Positions 6,601 to 7,191 of a DNA stretch of 7,191 nucleotides are shown piece after piece. Origin of the DNA: Ardenticatenales bacterium (GTDB lineage Bacteria > Chloroflexota > Anaerolineae > Ardenticatenales > Ardenticatenaceae); NCBI GenBank assembly GCA_013812995.1, contig JACCSL010000086.1, forward strand, positions 1 through 7,191, given 5' to 3'. The notes below the pieces were generated by a model. It searched no databases and was not told the DNA's origin. It was given only the letters and a program-made list of their open reading frames with translations. The number at the start of each line of letters is the position of its first letter. The stretch's first letter is position 1. A program made the position numbers and the translations under genes.

Positions 6601-6692
6601 CCGCGCGCGCGGCCTCCCGCGTCCACCACAGCCCTGGTTATCGCGACGTCGACGGGGGGGTTCGGGTGGTGTGCGTCGGCCCCCCCCGCTGA
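3645..6692 (+). CDS. Membrane-anchored NACHT ATPase with C-terminal FGE-like/C-type-lectin-fold domain; DGR target protein
   Basis: The product is 1015 residues (numbered from the ATG at 3645). Residues 1-102 are a helical domain resembling the effector-associated (EAD-type) adaptors at the N-termini of bacterial conflict STAND proteins. Two TM helices follow at about 143-166 and 170-191 (VPLALLILILAGIWAWGW; FVAGACLAVGGYLYF). NACHT: Walker A GEPGAGKTT at about 307, Walker B LLLDGLNE at about 377, sensor-type TCRQDD at about 412, and the FSHQLLQEYFAA motif at about 657. Residues about 790-1012 are an FGE-sulfatase/SUMF1-like domain (FWMAKYPVTYRQF, RLPSEEEWEKAARG, MSGNVWEWC, VLRGGSW). Its last 41 codons before PR-stop are the VR. 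The catalytic cysteine pair of true FGEs is not kept at the VR positions, so a ligand-binding role is inferred. A TTG at 3633 would add four residues; the ATG is preferred (weak SD GAGAAG). Inferred role: sensor and NTPase switch that signals through the adaptor at the membrane. Confidence 0.9.
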   Translation: MPLSPHQHRDLITLLATHYVSEEEREALLWEAFASPPRSLYGDLSRTGTPRVFATNLVRALENHRKLPTGEHALAVLLEVVRPTVGAQDQAHLDEWIAALDTPAPHAHLADETDQALPVPPDASPPAWIEERAQQHAQRRLRFYLAVPLALLILILAGIWAWGWEVMEPVTFVAGACLAVGGYLYFALTLHEPSPAAFYERLREAERRKLLGASHLPPAQITSQAEAEDAYLSQLVQSKTLKQVTRYTALAGASERRLPREQVSIRPEFEYLRQVADERLAPSDLERRRYEDILSAMQEHRRAVLLGEPGAGKTTALTRLAEELYVRARHARRAPLPLFIPLGKWITAQPLQVFIAAQLGALGTYLTPLLASGRAALLLDGLNEVPVEQREEKARQIKTLLEEHPSLLVIVTCRQDDYKVDLGLDVLRIAPLDALRIRDFAGRYLGEAEGERLFWHLVGQAARPLYEELCGALTEETPRASRWQRWWRGGSPVNGPAPAEVQLWLEESLPERVRGQPEWRWRRWCYLRDDPASLLQLARNPYLLAMLVQVYNPQHDTLPANRGELFGQFTHMLLAREELGQVDALTRRVSLTAAGEALRGALARLALAMQTHRAARQEAGAVTALGLEEAVPRYLTPGQLAQARSTSLLEAGEVVRFSHQLLQEYFAACQMRKEMGDLQATALWPPERWWERTGWEEATILLAGLHSNDCTPVLEWVGEANPEVAALCLVRSGAAASDATRERLRARWLARLRDVVAEPEPRARAAVGRALALAELDNRPGVGLRADGLPDIAWVEIAGGKCQIGGDEVAYQGLPAQEAEVPTFWMAKYPVTYRQFQAFIDAPDGFYNDRWWEEAGKHPGEAGEQAFPYGSHPRERVSWYDAMAFCRWLSATVGYEVRLPSEEEWEKAARGTAGLLYPYGNEFDATKGNTMETGIGQTSAVGIFPEGASPYGVEEMSGNVWEWCLTNVSGHSRVLRGGSWCFNRQSARAASRVHHSPGYRDVDGGVRVVCVGPPR
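6559..6683 (+). repeat. DGR variable repeat (VR)
   Basis: This segment aligns without gaps to 6886-7010 at an offset of 327. 106 of 125 positions match and all 19 mismatches are at template adenines: 9 A-to-G, 7 A-to-T, 3 A-to-C. It covers codons 973-1013 of the NACHT-FGE protein. Thirteen residues differ from the template version, mostly template Asn codons read here as C, F, S, H, S, Y, D, V, D; two further codon changes are silent. The last 28 nt before the final mismatch (6655-6682) are identical to the template and adenine-free, and are the candidate initiation-of-mutagenic-homing (IMH) segment. Confidence 0.96.
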
Positions 6693-6885
6693 AGGCTGGA
6701 ACGCTGACCGCTGGCCGCTGAACGGGGGGTGTGGGGGGTCAATCCCCCACGCCGTTTGCCGTTGACTCCTACCCCGCGTAGCGGGTCGCAAAATTTTCTG
6801 GCGGAGATAAGGTTGCGCTCTGGGAAAAGCTGGGGTATGGTAGCTGGGCCGGGCCACTGGTCCGGTCAGGCGACCTGGCAGCAGA
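6693..6885. other. Spacer between the variable-protein gene and the template repeat
   Basis: I find no gene here; in particular there is no room for a typical avd accessory gene of about 120 codons. It holds a GC-rich hairpin (6731-6750), a small CCCGC-GTA-GCGGG palindrome (6773-6785) and a second stem CCGGGCC/GGTCCGG with an ACT loop (6849-6865) just before the TR. These could shape the 5' part of the template RNA or terminate the upstream gene. No clear promoter for the template RNA is visible. Confidence 0.5.
6731..6750 (+). repeat. GC-rich hairpin 3' of the VR (candidate DGR target hairpin or terminator)
   Basis: GTGGGGGG and TCCCCCAC form an 8-bp stem (the innermost pair is G-T) around a TCAA tetraloop, 47 nt after the VR and 38 nt after the stop codon. 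In well-studied DGRs a GC-rich 7-10-bp hairpin or cruciform with a 4-nt loop just 3' of the VR promotes target recognition. Here it is further away than in the Bordetella phage example. No T-run follows (next bases GCCGTTTGCC), so an intrinsic terminator is possible but weaker. Confidence 0.45.
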
Positions 6886-7010
6886 CGCGCGTGCTGCGCG
6901 GCGGCTCATGGAACAACAACCATCAGAACGCGCGCGCGGCCTCCCGCATCCACAACAACCCTGATAATCGCAACAACAACAGGGGGGTTCGGGTGGTGTG
7001 CGTCGGCCCA
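6886..7010 (+). repeat. DGR template repeat (TR)
   Basis: This is the non-varied copy of the VR, in the same orientation. It is strikingly rich in AAC codons in an otherwise GC-rich setting: in the VR frame it reads [15 protein letters not shown], then [13 protein letters not shown], then VRVVCVGP. It holds 28 adenines, 19 of which are substituted in the VR, while the other 97 bases are all unchanged in the VR. No single or combined adenine substitution in this frame can make a stop codon. The shared block ends at 7010; sequence before 6886 and after 7010 is unrelated to the VR flanks. It is expected to be transcribed as template RNA for the DGR reverse transcriptase. Confidence 0.96.
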
Positions 7011-7191
7011 TGTTCCTCCGGCCCTTCTCTGGTCGCACGCGACGGGGTGCGGCGGGTGGCGCTCGCAAGGGTGGCCGCTTCCAAAAGTGCCGTGGCGACT
7101 ACGGTTTCCCGGTTGAGGCGAAGGAGAGGAATGGCGCAGGCTCGTCTGGTCTGCACGCGCTGGAGCGGCACGGGGGCACCGCTCGCGTCAG
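7011..7191 (+). other. Unassigned right end; likely leader of the DGR reverse transcriptase region
   Basis: In most DGRs the reverse transcriptase gene lies just 3' of the TR. Two plus-strand frames are open here to the window edge. One has an ATG at 7131 preceded by AAGGAG (7121-7126, 4-nt spacing) and begins [13 protein letters not shown]. The other starts at an ATG at 7010-7012 that overlaps the TR's last base and runs about 60 codons. Neither stretch shows recognisable reverse-transcriptase sequence, so I do not call a gene. The segment may instead be the 3' part of the template RNA, which in studied DGRs extends past the TR and is needed for cDNA synthesis. Confidence 0.35.

Noticed and set aside
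6537..6857. Minus-strand frame across the VR
   Set aside because: Antisense to the FGE 3' end and VR; no SD and no family resemblance.
6886..7010. TR read as a simple duplicated FGE pseudogene fragment
   Set aside because: A decaying duplicate would differ at all base types. All 19 differences are at adenines of one copy, with 97 of 97 non-adenine positions identical.
6923..7171. Minus-strand 82-codon frame across the TR
   Set aside because: Antisense to the TR; the translation resembles no protein I know. It is explained by the GC-rich composition and the stop-free TR.
7010..7191. Plus-strand frame starting at the ATG that overlaps the TR end ([13 protein letters not shown]...)
   Set aside because: No SD at the right place, because the start sits inside the conserved IMH-like block. 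The composition is Gly/Arg-rich and no reverse-transcriptase motif is visible. Kept only as part of the unassigned right end.
1..7191. CRISPR array, tRNA or rRNA genes
   Set aside because: I looked for regularly spaced direct repeats and for tRNA/rRNA-like segments and saw none; the only long direct repeat is the VR/TR pair.

Overview
This is a GC-rich accessory region. Its main content is most of a diversity-generating retroelement (DGR): a large membrane-anchored NACHT ATPase whose C-terminal formylglycine-generating-enzyme (FGE)-like / C-type-lectin-fold domain ends in a variable repeat (VR), and a matching template repeat (TR) about 0.2 kb downstream of the gene. Over 125 aligned bases VR and TR differ at 19 positions, and every difference lies at a TR adenine. 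That is the signature of adenine-specific mutagenic retrohoming. The reverse transcriptase needed to drive it is not recognisable here and is probably beyond the right edge.

Layout. (1) 1-491 (+): C-terminal end of an RHS/YD-repeat protein, open at the left edge, with no recognisable toxin tip. (2) About 488-2150 (-): an IscB-type (OMEGA) element, with a 9-bp terminal hairpin, an iscB gene whose last part has been frameshifted by what looks like a 19-nt insertion, and an upstream HEARO/omega-RNA-like structured region. (3) 2241-3464 (-): a pRiA4b ORF-3-family protein of unknown function. (4) 3465-3644: a divergent intergenic region with two terminator-like hairpins. (5) 3645-6692 (+): the adaptor-TM-TM-NACHT-FGE protein carrying the VR. 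(6) 6693-7191: a GC-rich hairpin, the TR, and an unassigned right end.

How it fits together. The NACHT protein has the build of a STAND-type conflict/signalling NTPase: an N-terminal adaptor-like helical domain, two transmembrane helices, the NTPase switch, and a C-terminal sensor. The DGR would rewrite ligand-contacting residues of that sensor, giving a receptor that diversifies by reverse transcription. The RHS tail, IscB relic and pRiA4b gene show no direct link to the DGR and are typical neighbours in genomic islands.

Organism. High GC, IscB elements, RHS proteins, pRiA4b ORF-3 proteins and NACHT-FGE fusions together suggest a large-genome environmental bacterium. Chloroflexota would fit, as would other multicellular or filamentous lineages, but this is a weak inference because no taxonomic marker gene is present.
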